In this document: positions 1 through 5,567 of the stretch, in pieces | Layout: every line of letters starts with the position of its first letter | Numbering within the stretch: position 1 is the stretch's first letter | Source of the DNA: JAPHTQ01 sp046484535 | GTDB taxonomy: Bacteria > Pseudomonadota > Gammaproteobacteria > Thiohalomonadales > Thiohalomonadaceae | Direction of reading: 5' to 3' | DNA length: 6,132 bases | Assembly (NCBI GenBank): GCA_046484535.1 | Contig: JAWOIT010000068.1 | Coordinates: 1 to 6,132 of the forward strand | Position numbers and translations under genes: made by a program | Notes under the pieces: generated by a model | Databases searched by the model: none | Told to the model about the DNA's origin: nothing | What the model saw: the letters and a program-made list of their open reading frames with translations, nothing else

Positions 1-52
1 CGATAAAAACAAGTATTGAAAATAAGATGGTAAGAATCCGCAAAATTTTCAT
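1..52 (-). CDS. N-terminus of an exported protein (partial)
   Basis: Reading leftwards from an ATG at 52-50, the frame stays open to the window edge and gives MKILRILTILFSILVFI. This is a short basic start (K2, R5) followed by an unbroken hydrophobic core, the form of a Sec signal peptide or lipoprotein leader. The start lies 19 bases beyond the stop of the oxidoreductase fragment on the same strand, so the two could be co-transcribed. A weak purine run (CAGGGAAA) precedes the ATG; strong Shine-Dalgarno sequences are often missing in Bacteroidota. The DNA is very AT-rich, like the oxidoreductase fragment and unlike the rest of the window. Only 17 codons are visible, so the mature protein cannot be identified. 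Confidence 0.5.
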   Translation of the reverse strand, partial: MKILRILTILFSILVFI

Positions 53-71
53 TTTCCCTGTTTATATGAGT

Positions 72-326
72 TCAGATTTTCGGCCTTTTGTAATTACTCC
101 GGTATGGGCGCGCCATTAATTCCGCAGCTTTTTTGTTATCAACAATGGTTTGCTTTTGTGCATCCCATTTAACCTCGCTTCCGGTGTTATAAGCTATCAT
201 TCCAAGCTGAACGGTTGCCGAGGATTGGAAACCATCTTCAACTGTGCAACTCAATAAATCTTTATTTTTTGCTTTTACAGCATTTATAAAATCGGCCAAA
301 TGGTTTTCCTGCGTTTTTGCCGTTTG
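72..326 (-). CDS. C-terminal fragment of a Gfo/Idh/MocA family oxidoreductase
   Basis: About 85 codons ending in TGA at 74-72. The visible protein runs from near TQENHLADFINAVKAKNKD to a tail ending AELMARPYRSNYKRPKI. The order 'HLxDFxxAVK', then 'CTVEDGFQSSATVQLGMIAYNTG', then 'VKWDAQKQTIVDNKKAAELMARPYR' is the characteristic C-terminal end of NAD(P)-dependent sugar-dehydrogenase-like Gfo/Idh/MocA proteins, in the form common in Bacteroidota (often with a Tat or Sec leader). The Rossmann domain and most of the substrate domain (some 300 or more residues in the family) are missing because the sequence changes source at about 320-335. A gene caller could start it at an ATG at 350, but codons above ~326 lie in the GC-rich DNA of the neighbouring gene and should not belong to it. 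The family is fairly sure; the substrate is unknown. Confidence 0.7.
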   Translation of the reverse strand, partial: QTAKTQENHLADFINAVKAKNKDLLSCTVEDGFQSSATVQLGMIAYNTGSEVKWDAQKQTIVDNKKAAELMARPYRSNYKRPKI

Positions 327-1584
327 CCCCGCCACGGGCCCCGCGGGCAATCATTTTGGCGTGCCGTAACAGCGCAACGCGGTCTTCTGGCCGATGTGCG
401 TATCTTGCGACCTCGGTAATCGTTTCCAGCAGACGGATGGTCACCGCAGTACTGGAACGGCTATATTGCCGGATCTGGTTGAACGCCGCATCGGTGACGT
501 CCGGGAAGGTAAAGACAGGCGCAATGAGACGAAGCTGATCCTGAGTGTCATGTCGATAACGCGACGGCATTTCCCGTTGAGCCAGGCGGCACAATCCCGA
601 CCCCAGGTGGTCCACACACGTCATCGCCGTAAATGGATCATTGACCCCGGGGGAGAGAGCGCGTATCGCGATTTCGACAAGCTGGTTAACCGCGAACTCA
701 ATGTCCTGGCCGGACGTGCGCTGGTTACCCAGAGCGAACGCGTCATTGACGCGCTCCATCAGCTGATCGGTTACCCTGTTGCCTGGCCACACCAGCGCCA
801 GCGGGCCCGTGGCAACGATATAGTGACCGGGTCGTCGCAGCAGTCGAATAACGATATCCTCTTGCATGGCCAACGCCATCAAGGCGTCCCCATCGATAAA
901 CTGTAGATAGCCATCACAGTCAGCTTCAATCGGTCGTGCCTCCCGATCGAACGTGTCGAGAAAGTCAGCGTCGGGGGGCGCCGTCGGAATCCGCGGTGCT
1001 CCGGTTCCTATGGTTTCCGGAAACAGCCGTTCTATTCCCTCAATTAACTCCTTTCCAACCCGCGCGACGATCTCGTTCGCCTGGATAGAAACAGACACGT
1101 GATGAATAAAGAAAATCAATACCACCATGCTCACCACCGCGAGCAGCACACCGAGGGAGACCGAGAGGTGGGGGACGAAGAGGATCTCATCAGCGCGGCG
1201 TATGGTGCGGAGGACGAGCAGGCAGTACAGGAAGGTAGCGACGAACGTACCAAGTACCATTTGGGTCTTGGTGTCGCGCATGAAAGTGCTGAGCAGACGG
1301 GGGCCGAGCTGTGAGGAGGCAAGCGACAGGGCGACCAGGGTCATCGAGAAGACCACCCCGGCGATGGTGATCATTGAACCGGCGATGGCCCCCAGCAAGG
1401 AACTCGCCCCCTCTGCTCCACCGGTGAAAGTCAAACCCAAGTTAAGCGACAACCAATCCGTTATCGGCGTATCCAGGGCGACGGTTGCGAAGGCCAACAG
1501 CATCGCCCCGCCGGCCATGGCTGTCGGGAGAAACCAGAAACTGGAGTGAATCCGGTCCCATGTTTTGAAAACCTGCACTCTCAT
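262..1584 (-). CDS. DUF2254 family integral membrane protein, native C-terminus lost
   Basis: The open frame encodes 440 residues from ATG 1584-1582, with GAGGGAG at 1598-1592 seven bases upstream. Four hydrophobic segments are visible at roughly residues 16-37, 62-88, 109-128 and 140-161, followed by a soluble region of about 250 residues. Conserved-looking blocks are FSMTLVALSLASSQLGPR (79-96), GQDIEFAVNQLVEIAIRALSPGVNDPFTA (292-320) and a helical ALLRHAKMIARGAR near 404-417. This matches the uncharacterised DUF2254 inner-membrane family; no function is established. From residue ~418 the frame enters the AT-rich foreign DNA, and the last ~23 residues (ending FYKCCKSKK) are an out-of-frame reading of the oxidoreductase fragment. 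The genuine part therefore covers about 328-1584 and probably lacks a few tens of C-terminal residues. The gene appears monocistronic. Confidence 0.85.
   Translation of the reverse strand: MRVQVFKTWDRIHSSFWFLPTAMAGGAMLLAFATVALDTPITDWLSLNLGLTFTGGAEGASSLLGAIAGSMITIAGVVFSMTLVALSLASSQLGPRLLSTFMRDTKTQMVLGTFVATFLYCLLVLRTIRRADEILFVPHLSVSLGVLLAVVSMVVLIFFIHHVSVSIQANEIVARVGKELIEGIERLFPETIGTGAPRIPTAPPDADFLDTFDREARPIEADCDGYLQFIDGDALMALAMQEDIVIRLLRRPGHYIVATGPLALVWPGNRVTDQLMERVNDAFALGNQRTSGQDIEFAVNQLVEIAIRALSPGVNDPFTAMTCVDHLGSGLCRLAQREMPSRYRHDTQDQLRLIAPVFTFPDVTDAAFNQIRQYSRSSTAVTIRLLETITEVARYAHRPEDRVALLRHAKMIARGARGGANGKNAGKPFGRFYKCCKSKK
320..335. other. Chimeric junction between AT-rich and GC-rich DNA
   Basis: Base composition switches abruptly here. 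To the left the sequence is AT-rich and encodes the end of a Gfo/Idh/MocA protein; to the right it is GC-rich and encodes the end of a DUF2254 protein in another frame of the same strand. Neither gene is complete at the join, no repeat or mobile-element end is visible, and no stop or intergenic spacer separates them. The simplest reading is an assembly chimera between two organisms; illegitimate recombination is the alternative. Confidence 0.65.
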
Positions 1585-1598
1585 GACAGCGCTCCCTC

Positions 1599-1893
1599 AT
1601 TCATTCGCATGTCCTAGGTGACCGAACGCCAAAGCTCAGAGGTGAGCCGCATTTGGCGCCTTGCCTGGAGCAACTGGTTGGGCGTCTGTGCGGACTGAAA
1701 TTCAATTAGATAATGGAATATCGTCTCGATACACATAGCCGGAAAATCGTGACACGTGCAACCAGGCACTTTTTGCTTCTCTGATGAGTATAGGGTGAGA
1801 GAGGTAGTTTGGCAGATGTGCGAATAGCGGCTGTACCAGCCACTGAAAGCGAATTTCAACAGCCTGCCGGAAGTCCGGCGATGAGAGGCCGGT
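1599..1893. other. Non-coding stretch upstream of the DUF2254 gene
   Basis: No convincing gene. The longest frame (1859-1614, minus, 81 codons) needs a TTG start, has no clear ribosome-binding site, and its Cys/Tyr-rich product resembles no family I know. Small dyads are present: GTGC/GCAC followed by five T at 1756-1774, which could be a weak rightward terminator, and CCGGA/TCCGG at 1867-1878. The promoter of the DUF2254 gene should lie here on the minus strand, but I see no convincing -35/-10 pair. Confidence 0.4.
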
Positions 1894-1894
1894 A

Positions 1895-1923
1895 TTAGCG
1901 GTTTATCAGGGATGTTCTATAGT
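1895..1923 (+). promoter_or_regulatory. Promoter-like element, copy A (TTAGCG-17-TATAGT)
   Basis: TTAGCG at 1895-1900 and TATAGT at 1918-1923 are separated by exactly 17 bases, the sigma-70 spacing. The -10 matches consensus at five of six positions; the -35 at three of six. The same two hexamers with the same spacing occur upstream of gpmI, and the surrounding 51 bases (1894-1944 against 3261-3311) align without gaps. No gene follows on this strand, so it would drive either a small RNA or nothing; it could also be a relic. Confidence 0.4.
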
Positions 1924-1929
1924 GGTTTC

Positions 1930-2046
1930 GTGTCGCGAACAATGATACAGAGCTTCGACTCTGTAGCGCACTACAATTAAAGGTGAAGAGCCCTTTACCA
2001 TGCAATCACTTAACTTCAGCTCCGGGTAAGTGATTGAATTTGTTTG
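1930..2046 (+). ncRNA. Candidate small structured RNA
   Basis: Starting about seven bases after the copy A -10 box, three stem-loops follow one another: ACAGAG/CTCTGT (1947-1964, 6-base loop), GGTGAA/TTTACC (1982-1999, one G-U pair) and the 10-bp perfect stem at 2003-2036, followed by the T-containing run GAATTTGTTT. Promoter, folded body and terminal hairpin in order would give an RNA of roughly 115 bases. It would overlap the 3' end of the trmH-type gene on the other strand by about 40 bases, so it could also be an antisense to it. No known RNA family is recognised, and the T tract is weak. Confidence 0.25.
2003..2036. terminator. 10-bp perfect stem-loop at the 3' end of the methyltransferase gene
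   Basis: CAATCACTTA (2003-2012) and TAAGTGATTG (2027-2036) are perfect reverse complements around a 14-base loop. The TGA stop of the methyltransferase gene (2008-2006) lies within the left arm, so the hairpin includes the last codons of that gene. A T-containing run follows on the plus strand (2037-2045) but none on the minus strand. It therefore fits a rightward terminator better than a leftward one, though as a stable 3' structure it may serve the leftward mRNA too. Confidence 0.4.
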
Positions 2047-2653
2047 TGGATTCTTGGTGAGAGGGCCTCGTTGTCTGAGCGTTTTGGTTGTTGTTTCGCG
2101 GTGCTCCGGGTGCTTCCGTTTTCCTGATGAGGTTGTTTTGAAGTCGGTATTTTGTCGTGATTTCATATGTGGCGATCGCGCAGGCGCCGGCGAGATTCAT
2201 TGAGGAGTTGACGCCAAACATGGGGATATGGATCGTTGCGTCGGAAGCATCGAGAAGTTCCTGGCAAATTCCGTCGTTTTCCGAGCCTATTATCAGGCAA
2301 ATTTTCTCGTGCCCGGCAATGTTGAACGATTTGATATCTATGCTGGCAGAGGTGATCTCCAGGCTCACTATGGCGTAACCCCGGTTGCGAAGTTTTTTTA
2401 CAACCTCAAAAGGATCCGGCTCACAGGAATAAGACACATATTTTTCGGTCGATCGAGCCGTTTTTTTGAGTTTTTTGTTTGGTGGCGTTACGGTTTTGCC
2501 GGTCAGGTATATCTTCTCTACGCCCAGGGCGTCGGCAATTCGGAAGAGGCTTCCAATATTGTACGGTCCATCGATATCGTGTGCCAGAAAACAGACCGGG
2601 AACTTTTCCGCGCCGGCCCGGTGACTGCTGTGGTCCAATTGAATGTTTTGCAT
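2006..2653 (-). CDS. SpoU/TrmH family RNA 2'-O-methyltransferase
   Basis: A 215-residue protein of the SPOUT superfamily, which uses S-adenosylmethionine to methylate ribose 2'-OH groups in tRNA or rRNA; the target here cannot be told. All three hallmark motifs are present: motif 1 NIGSLFRIADALGVEKIYLTG (32-52, with the catalytic-type N32 and R38), motif 2 LIIGSENDGI (120-129, with the conserved GSE) and motif 3 IPMFGVNSSMNLAGACAIATYE (143-164), which forms the trefoil-knot AdoMet site. There is no N-terminal substrate-binding extension, so it is a compact member. Residues ~172-215 form an odd hydrophilic tail rich in N, Q, T, P and S outside the fold. The ATG at 2653 is preceded by AAGAAGAAAACA, a weak binding site. 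The gene is more AT-rich than gpmI and csaA, with long T runs near 2460-2480. It lies 62 bases downstream of csaA on the same strand, probably in one operon. Confidence 0.85.
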   Translation of the reverse strand: MQNIQLDHSSHRAGAEKFPVCFLAHDIDGPYNIGSLFRIADALGVEKIYLTGKTVTPPNKKLKKTARSTEKYVSYSCEPDPFEVVKKLRNRGYAIVSLEITSASIDIKSFNIAGHEKICLIIGSENDGICQELLDASDATIHIPMFGVNSSMNLAGACAIATYEITTKYRLQNNLIRKTEAPGAPRNNNQNAQTTRPSHQESTNKFNHLPGAEVK

Positions 2654-2715
2654 TGTTTTCTTCTTGCTGTGTAACGCCGGGTAGGCTCGCGGCCGGGTAT
2701 CCGTTCCAGGCGCGC

Positions 2716-3054
2716 TTAGAGCAGTTTTGCACCCGGGGGTACAGACTTGTCAGGAACACAAAGTGCCACCTCACCCTTTTCATTGTGGAAACCGGTAACC
2801 AGGCATTCCGACATCAGCGGCCCGATTTGTTTGGCGGGGAAATTGACTACTGCCGCCACCAGTTTGCCCACCAGCTCTTCAGGCTGGTAGAGGTGAGTGA
2901 TTTGGGCGCTGGATTTTTTCAGTCCTATCTCTTCCCCGAAATCGAGCTGTAGTACGTAAGCGGGTTTGCGGGCTTCGTGAAAAACGTTGGCGCTGACGAT
3001 ACGGCCGATACGCATCTCTACTTTGGCAAAGTCATTCCAGGATATGGTTTCCAC
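2716..3054 (-). CDS. csaA: CsaA-type tRNA-binding (OB-fold) protein
   Basis: 112 residues, the usual length for this family. The protein begins METISWNDFAKVEMRIGRIV and contains SSAQIT (48-53), AVVNFP (68-73), MSECLVTG (81-88) and a PDKSVPPGAK end (101-110). These are the signatures of CsaA, a homodimeric OB-fold protein related to the tRNA-binding domain of MetRS/Arc1p and first described in Bacillus subtilis as secretion-related with chaperone-like activity. The SSAQIT and VVNFP blocks favour CsaA over its E. coli relative YgjH. The start is GTG at 3054-3052, supported by CTGGAG at 3066-3061, six bases upstream; the next residues, ETISWNDF, match the family's N-terminus. It is followed by the methyltransferase gene, giving an RNA-related pair. 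Its cytoplasmic role remains loosely defined in the literature. Confidence 0.9.
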   Translation of the reverse strand: METISWNDFAKVEMRIGRIVSANVFHEARKPAYVLQLDFGEEIGLKKSSAQITHLYQPEELVGKLVAAVVNFPAKQIGPLMSECLVTGFHNEKGEVALCVPDKSVPPGAKLL

Positions 3055-3060
3055 TACTGT

Positions 3061-3261
3061 CTCCAGATATGTCTACTATGAAATGTGCGATTTGATTCCG
3101 TAGCGGAAACCGGTCGGTAACTTCGAGTGTTTTGGGTGCGAACAGGCATTGCTGCCGGTCCATACACCCCGGGTTCCACACGGAAAACGGCATAATACGG
3201 CCTGTTGAACCATGTTGTAAGGGGTAAATGGTTTTGGCAGCTATGTATCGTGGCGCTGTCA
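3061..3261. other. Intergenic region between divergent csaA and gpmI
   Basis: Divergent spacer with no supportable gene. A leftward frame through 3262-3032 gives 76 residues without a recognisable family and overlaps the csaA start, so I treat it as spurious. The region should hold the csaA promoter and borders the gpmI promoter. Confidence 0.5.
3192..3220 (-). promoter_or_regulatory. Possible csaA promoter
   Basis: On the minus strand TTACAA (3220-3215) and TATTAT (3197-3192) are separated by 17 bases. The -10 matches TATAAT at five of six positions and the -35 at three of six. It would leave a 5' leader of about 130 bases before the GTG of csaA, which is long. Candidate only. Confidence 0.3.
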
Positions 3262-3290
3262 TTAGCGTATAAGTGGAGATGTTCTATAGT
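3262..3290 (+). promoter_or_regulatory. Probable gpmI promoter, copy B (TTAGCG-17-TATAGT)
   Basis: TTAGCG at 3262-3267 and TATAGT at 3285-3290 are spaced by 17 bases and sit about 80 bases before the gpmI start, correctly oriented. The predicted transcript start near 3297 would give a leader of roughly 76 bases. The element repeats copy A at 1895-1923; the longest identical block, GATGTTCTATAGTGGTTT (3278-3295), is 18 bases and includes the -10 box and the bases just after it, where a shared regulator could bind. Confidence 0.45.
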
Positions 3291-3372
3291 GGTTTTGTGG
3301 TGCCGGCAATGGCGTCGGCTTTGGCTGTAACGGACCGCTCACTTGGCTAAGGCATGCCGGGTTAACGGAGGT

Positions 3373-4881
3373 ATGATGAAAAGACGGCCTCTCCTGCTGA
3401 TCATCCTCGACGGTGTCGGACTCAACCCCAGTCGGCTCCATAACGGCTGGGCGCAGGCCTGTACCCCCTATCTGGATGAGTATTTCGCCACCAACCCCCA
3501 CACGGTGCTGCAGGCCTCCGGGGCTGCCGTCGGGCTGCCGGACGGCCAGTTCGGCAACTCCGAGGTGGGGCACCTGACGCTGGGGGCTGGCCGTGTCCTG
3601 CTGCAGGAACTGGTGCGTATTTGCGAGACGATCAAGGGCGGCGGCCTGAACGAGAAACCGGCCTGGAAGGCGCTGTTGAAAAGGCGCAGTCGGGTCCATC
3701 TTATCGGCCTGGTCTCCGACGGCGGGGTGCACTCGCATATCGATCATCTGCTCGGCCTGTTGCCCGTGCTTCATCAGGCAGGTATGACCCCGGTGATCCA
3801 CATGATTACCGACGGGCGCGATACCGCGCCGCGGGTCGCCGCCAATTATGTCGCCACCGTAGAGCAGCGGCTGGCTGAGATCGGGTGCGGGGAGATCGCG
3901 ACGGTGAGCGGCCGCTATTTCGCCATGGACCGGGCGAGGCACTGGGATCGTACCGAGCGGGCCTGGTCGGCGATGGTGCCGGGCGAGGGGTTGCACGCCG
4001 ATTCGGCGCGTGAGGCCGTCGAGCAGGCCTATGAGCGGGGGGAGGGGGATGAGTTCATCCAGCCCACGGTCATTGGCTCACCCGAGGCGCCGATTATCGC
4101 CGCGGACGAGCCGGTGCTGTTTTTTAATTTCCGTAGCGACCGTATGCGCCAGCTGGCGGCGGCGATGGGGCTGGAGGCGTTTTCCGAATTTCCTCGCGAT
4201 CACGGTCCTCGCAGCGTGGTGTGTATGACCGAATACAACGCCCGCTTCCCTTTTCCCGTGCTGTTCTCGCCGCAGCACCCGGAGAGGTGTCTCGCTGACG
4301 TCATCAGCGAGGCCGGACTGAAACAGTTCCACTGTGCCGAGCGCGAGAAATATCCTCACGTGACCTACTTCTTCAACGGCGGACGGGAAAAGCCTGTCGA
4401 CGGCGAAGAGCGCGAGACGATCCATTCCCCTGATGTCGCCACCTATGACCTCAAGCCGGAGATGAGCGCGCCGCAGGTGGCGGACCGGGTTATTGAGGCG
4501 ATTGAGGCGGATCGTTATCACTTTATTATCGTGAATTTCGCCAACGGCGACATGGTCGGCCACACCGCGGTGCGTGAGGCGATCATCGAAGCGGTGGAGG
4601 TGCTGGATAGCCAGAGCCATCGGGTGATCGAGGCGGCGCTGAAACACAACTTTCGTGTGCTTGTGACCGCCGATCACGGCAACTGCGATGAGATGGTGGA
4701 CCCGGCCACCGGAGAGCCGCACACGCAGCACACGGTCTATCCGGTGCCGTTCCTGTTGCTGGGCGACAGGGAGGCGAAGCTGGGGATCGGGCGGGGGCTT
4801 GGCGATGTGGCGCCGACGGTGCTCGACCTGCTGGATCTCCCGCAACCGGAGGAGATGACCGGCCGCAGCCTGATTCTTTAA
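3373..4881 (+). CDS. gpmI: 2,3-bisphosphoglycerate-independent phosphoglycerate mutase
   Basis: 502 residues, close to the usual ~510. It interconverts 3- and 2-phosphoglycerate in glycolysis/gluconeogenesis through a phosphoserine intermediate with two Mn2+ ions, in the cytoplasm. The motifs are complete: LDGVG (12-16, metal Asp13), GNSEVGH (61-67, nucleophile Ser63), SDGGVHSH (115-122), TDGRDT (146-151), GRYFAMDR (180-187), FNFRSDRMRQ (251-260, substrate arginines), EKYPHVTYFFNGG (325-337), NFANGDMVGHT (388-398), VTADHGN (431-437) and HTQHTVYPVP (450-459). Nothing essential is missing. The frame is open upstream to a TTG at 3343, but GGAGGT at 3367-3372 directly precedes tandem ATGs at 3373 and 3376. 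The second ATG (protein starting MKRRPLLLIILDGVG) has the better spacing from the binding site and may be the real start. Transcribed alone, with a likely promoter at 3262-3290; the downstream palindromic element may end transcription. Confidence 0.96.
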   Translation: MMKRRPLLLIILDGVGLNPSRLHNGWAQACTPYLDEYFATNPHTVLQASGAAVGLPDGQFGNSEVGHLTLGAGRVLLQELVRICETIKGGGLNEKPAWKALLKRRSRVHLIGLVSDGGVHSHIDHLLGLLPVLHQAGMTPVIHMITDGRDTAPRVAANYVATVEQRLAEIGCGEIATVSGRYFAMDRARHWDRTERAWSAMVPGEGLHADSAREAVEQAYERGEGDEFIQPTVIGSPEAPIIAADEPVLFFNFRSDRMRQLAAAMGLEAFSEFPRDHGPRSVVCMTEYNARFPFPVLFSPQHPERCLADVISEAGLKQFHCAEREKYPHVTYFFNGGREKPVDGEERETIHSPDVATYDLKPEMSAPQVADRVIEAIEADRYHFIIVNFANGDMVGHTAVREAIIEAVEVLDSQSHRVIEAALKHNFRVLVTADHGNCDEMVDPATGEPHTQHTVYPVPFLLLGDREAKLGIGRGLGDVAPTVLDLLDLPQPEEMTGRSLIL

Positions 4882-4909
4882 CGCGTATCTGGTCCTACTG
4901 ATACCGGGA

Positions 4910-5074
4910 TAAGGGGGCTGGTCGAAATAATCTTTCCATTCGGCCGCACCTGGGCCATCACTGCTGTGTTGCATTTCTTGGCAAGGCCCCTGCCATTACC
5001 TGCGAAACGCGCCTTGCATTGATGGCCCAGGCACGCCCTCGGTGTTGACAACATTATTTCGACCAGCCCCCTAA
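4910..5074. mobile_element. MITE-like palindromic element with TAA direct repeats
   Basis: GGGGGCTGGTCGAAATAAT (4913-4931) and its exact reverse complement (5053-5071) bound a 159-base element; A4912 and T5072 extend the pairing to 20 bp. A second perfect inverted pair, CCTGGGCCATCA (4949-4960) and TGATGGCCCAGG (5020-5031), is nested inside, so most of the element can fold on itself. TAA occurs directly outside both ends (4910-4912 and 5072-5074), consistent with a 3-bp target duplication. No transposase frame exists inside, so it would be non-autonomous. It fills the gap between gpmI and the convergent small gene (stop at 5088) and may also serve as a two-way terminator. The parent family is not identified. 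Confidence 0.6.
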
Positions 5075-5087
5075 GTGCTGCAACAAC

Positions 5088-5342
5088 CTATTCAGACTTT
5101 TCCCGTTCTTTCCGATACTCCTCAGCAGCGGCAAGTTCCTCCTTCAGCATCTTGATGCAGTCATCAAGATAATCTTTCTCATCCTCAGGCGTCGGCCTTG
5201 CCCAGCCCCAGCCACCACCAAAGCCGCCGCCCCAGCCAGGTGGCCCGTATCCGTAGGGCGGGAAGGGATGGTGGGCCGGTCCACAGGGGTGATGACCATA
5301 GTGCCGGACTAAGTGCGGACGGCGTCTTGTAGGTTTTGGCAT
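5088..5342 (-). CDS. Small His/Gly/Pro-rich protein with charged helical tail
   Basis: 84 residues from ATG 5342-5340, with AGAAGGA about ten bases upstream; a start further out (5393) would add 17 residues that look like leader sequence and lacks support. Three parts are visible: a basic, His-rich N-terminus (residues 1-25, with H10, H14, H17, H18, H24, H25 and C20); a Pro/Gly/Trp/Tyr-rich low-complexity middle (26-50, including GWGGGFGGGWGW); and a highly charged helix likely to form a coiled coil (53-83, EDEKDYLDDCIKMLKEELAAAEEYRKERE). This organisation resembles small DUF5320-type proteins, which also pair a Gly-rich head with a Glu/Lys helix, but I am not sure of membership. The His/Cys head suggests metal binding (inference). 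No signal peptide. It converges on gpmI across the palindromic element. Function unknown. Confidence 0.65.
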   Translation of the reverse strand: MPKPTRRRPHLVRHYGHHPCGPAHHPFPPYGYGPPGWGGGFGGGWGWARPTPEDEKDYLDDCIKMLKEELAAAEEYRKEREKSE

Positions 5343-5507
5343 GGCGGCGTATTCCTTCTGTTTGGAGATAGGGAGCAAACCACCGAGGCACATCGCTGTG
5401 CGGATATGAGGGGATAGCCATAGAGAGCGGTGGTGTTACCCGGTGTAGTGTAGAACCTCCCTGCGACCCCTTAAGCTCAAGGGCAACTCCAAAAATTCGT
5501 TTTTTTC

Positions 5508-5527
5508 GTTCCCACGCAGGGGGGAAC
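5508..5527. repeat. Inverted repeat GTTCCC/GGGAAC
   Basis: GTTCCC (5508-5513) pairs with GGGAAC (5522-5527) across 8 bases, just after a run of seven T (5500-5506). It resembles the 'CGTTCCCACGC...' form of dispersed palindromic repeats common in proteobacterial genomes and opens the repeat cluster. Confidence 0.45.
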
Positions 5528-5549
5528 CCGGTTAAATCACGGCCCTGGA

Positions 5550-5567
5550 TCCCCGCCTACGCGGGGA
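5550..5567. repeat. 7-bp hairpin TCCCCGC/GCGGGGA
   Basis: A perfect 7-bp stem (5550-5556 with 5561-5567) and a 4-base loop CTAC. It is preceded by CCTGGA and runs into the 42-base tandem units. The form 'CTGGATCCCCGC...GCGGGGATGWCGA' is that of a typical interspersed palindromic repeat. Confidence 0.55.

Noticed and set aside
394..906. 170-codon rightward open frame
   Set aside because: It lies wholly opposite the DUF2254 gene, whose protein is clearly conserved in style; the rightward product has no recognisable family.
1614..1859. 81-codon leftward frame between the DUF2254 gene and copy A
   Set aside because: Needs a TTG start without a binding site; composition rich in Cys, Tyr and Ser unlike neighbouring proteins; no known domain.
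3343..3372. TTG at 3343 as an earlier start for gpmI
   Set aside because: It would place GGAGGT inside the gene and add ten residues (AKACRVNGG-type) before the normal iPGM N-terminus; the ATGs at 3373/3376 fit the family better.
4078..4974. 298-codon leftward open frame opposite gpmI
   Set aside because: A shadow of the high-GC gpmI codon structure: Arg/His-rich, no family, and gpmI is unambiguous. The same holds for the leftward frame at 3262-3996.
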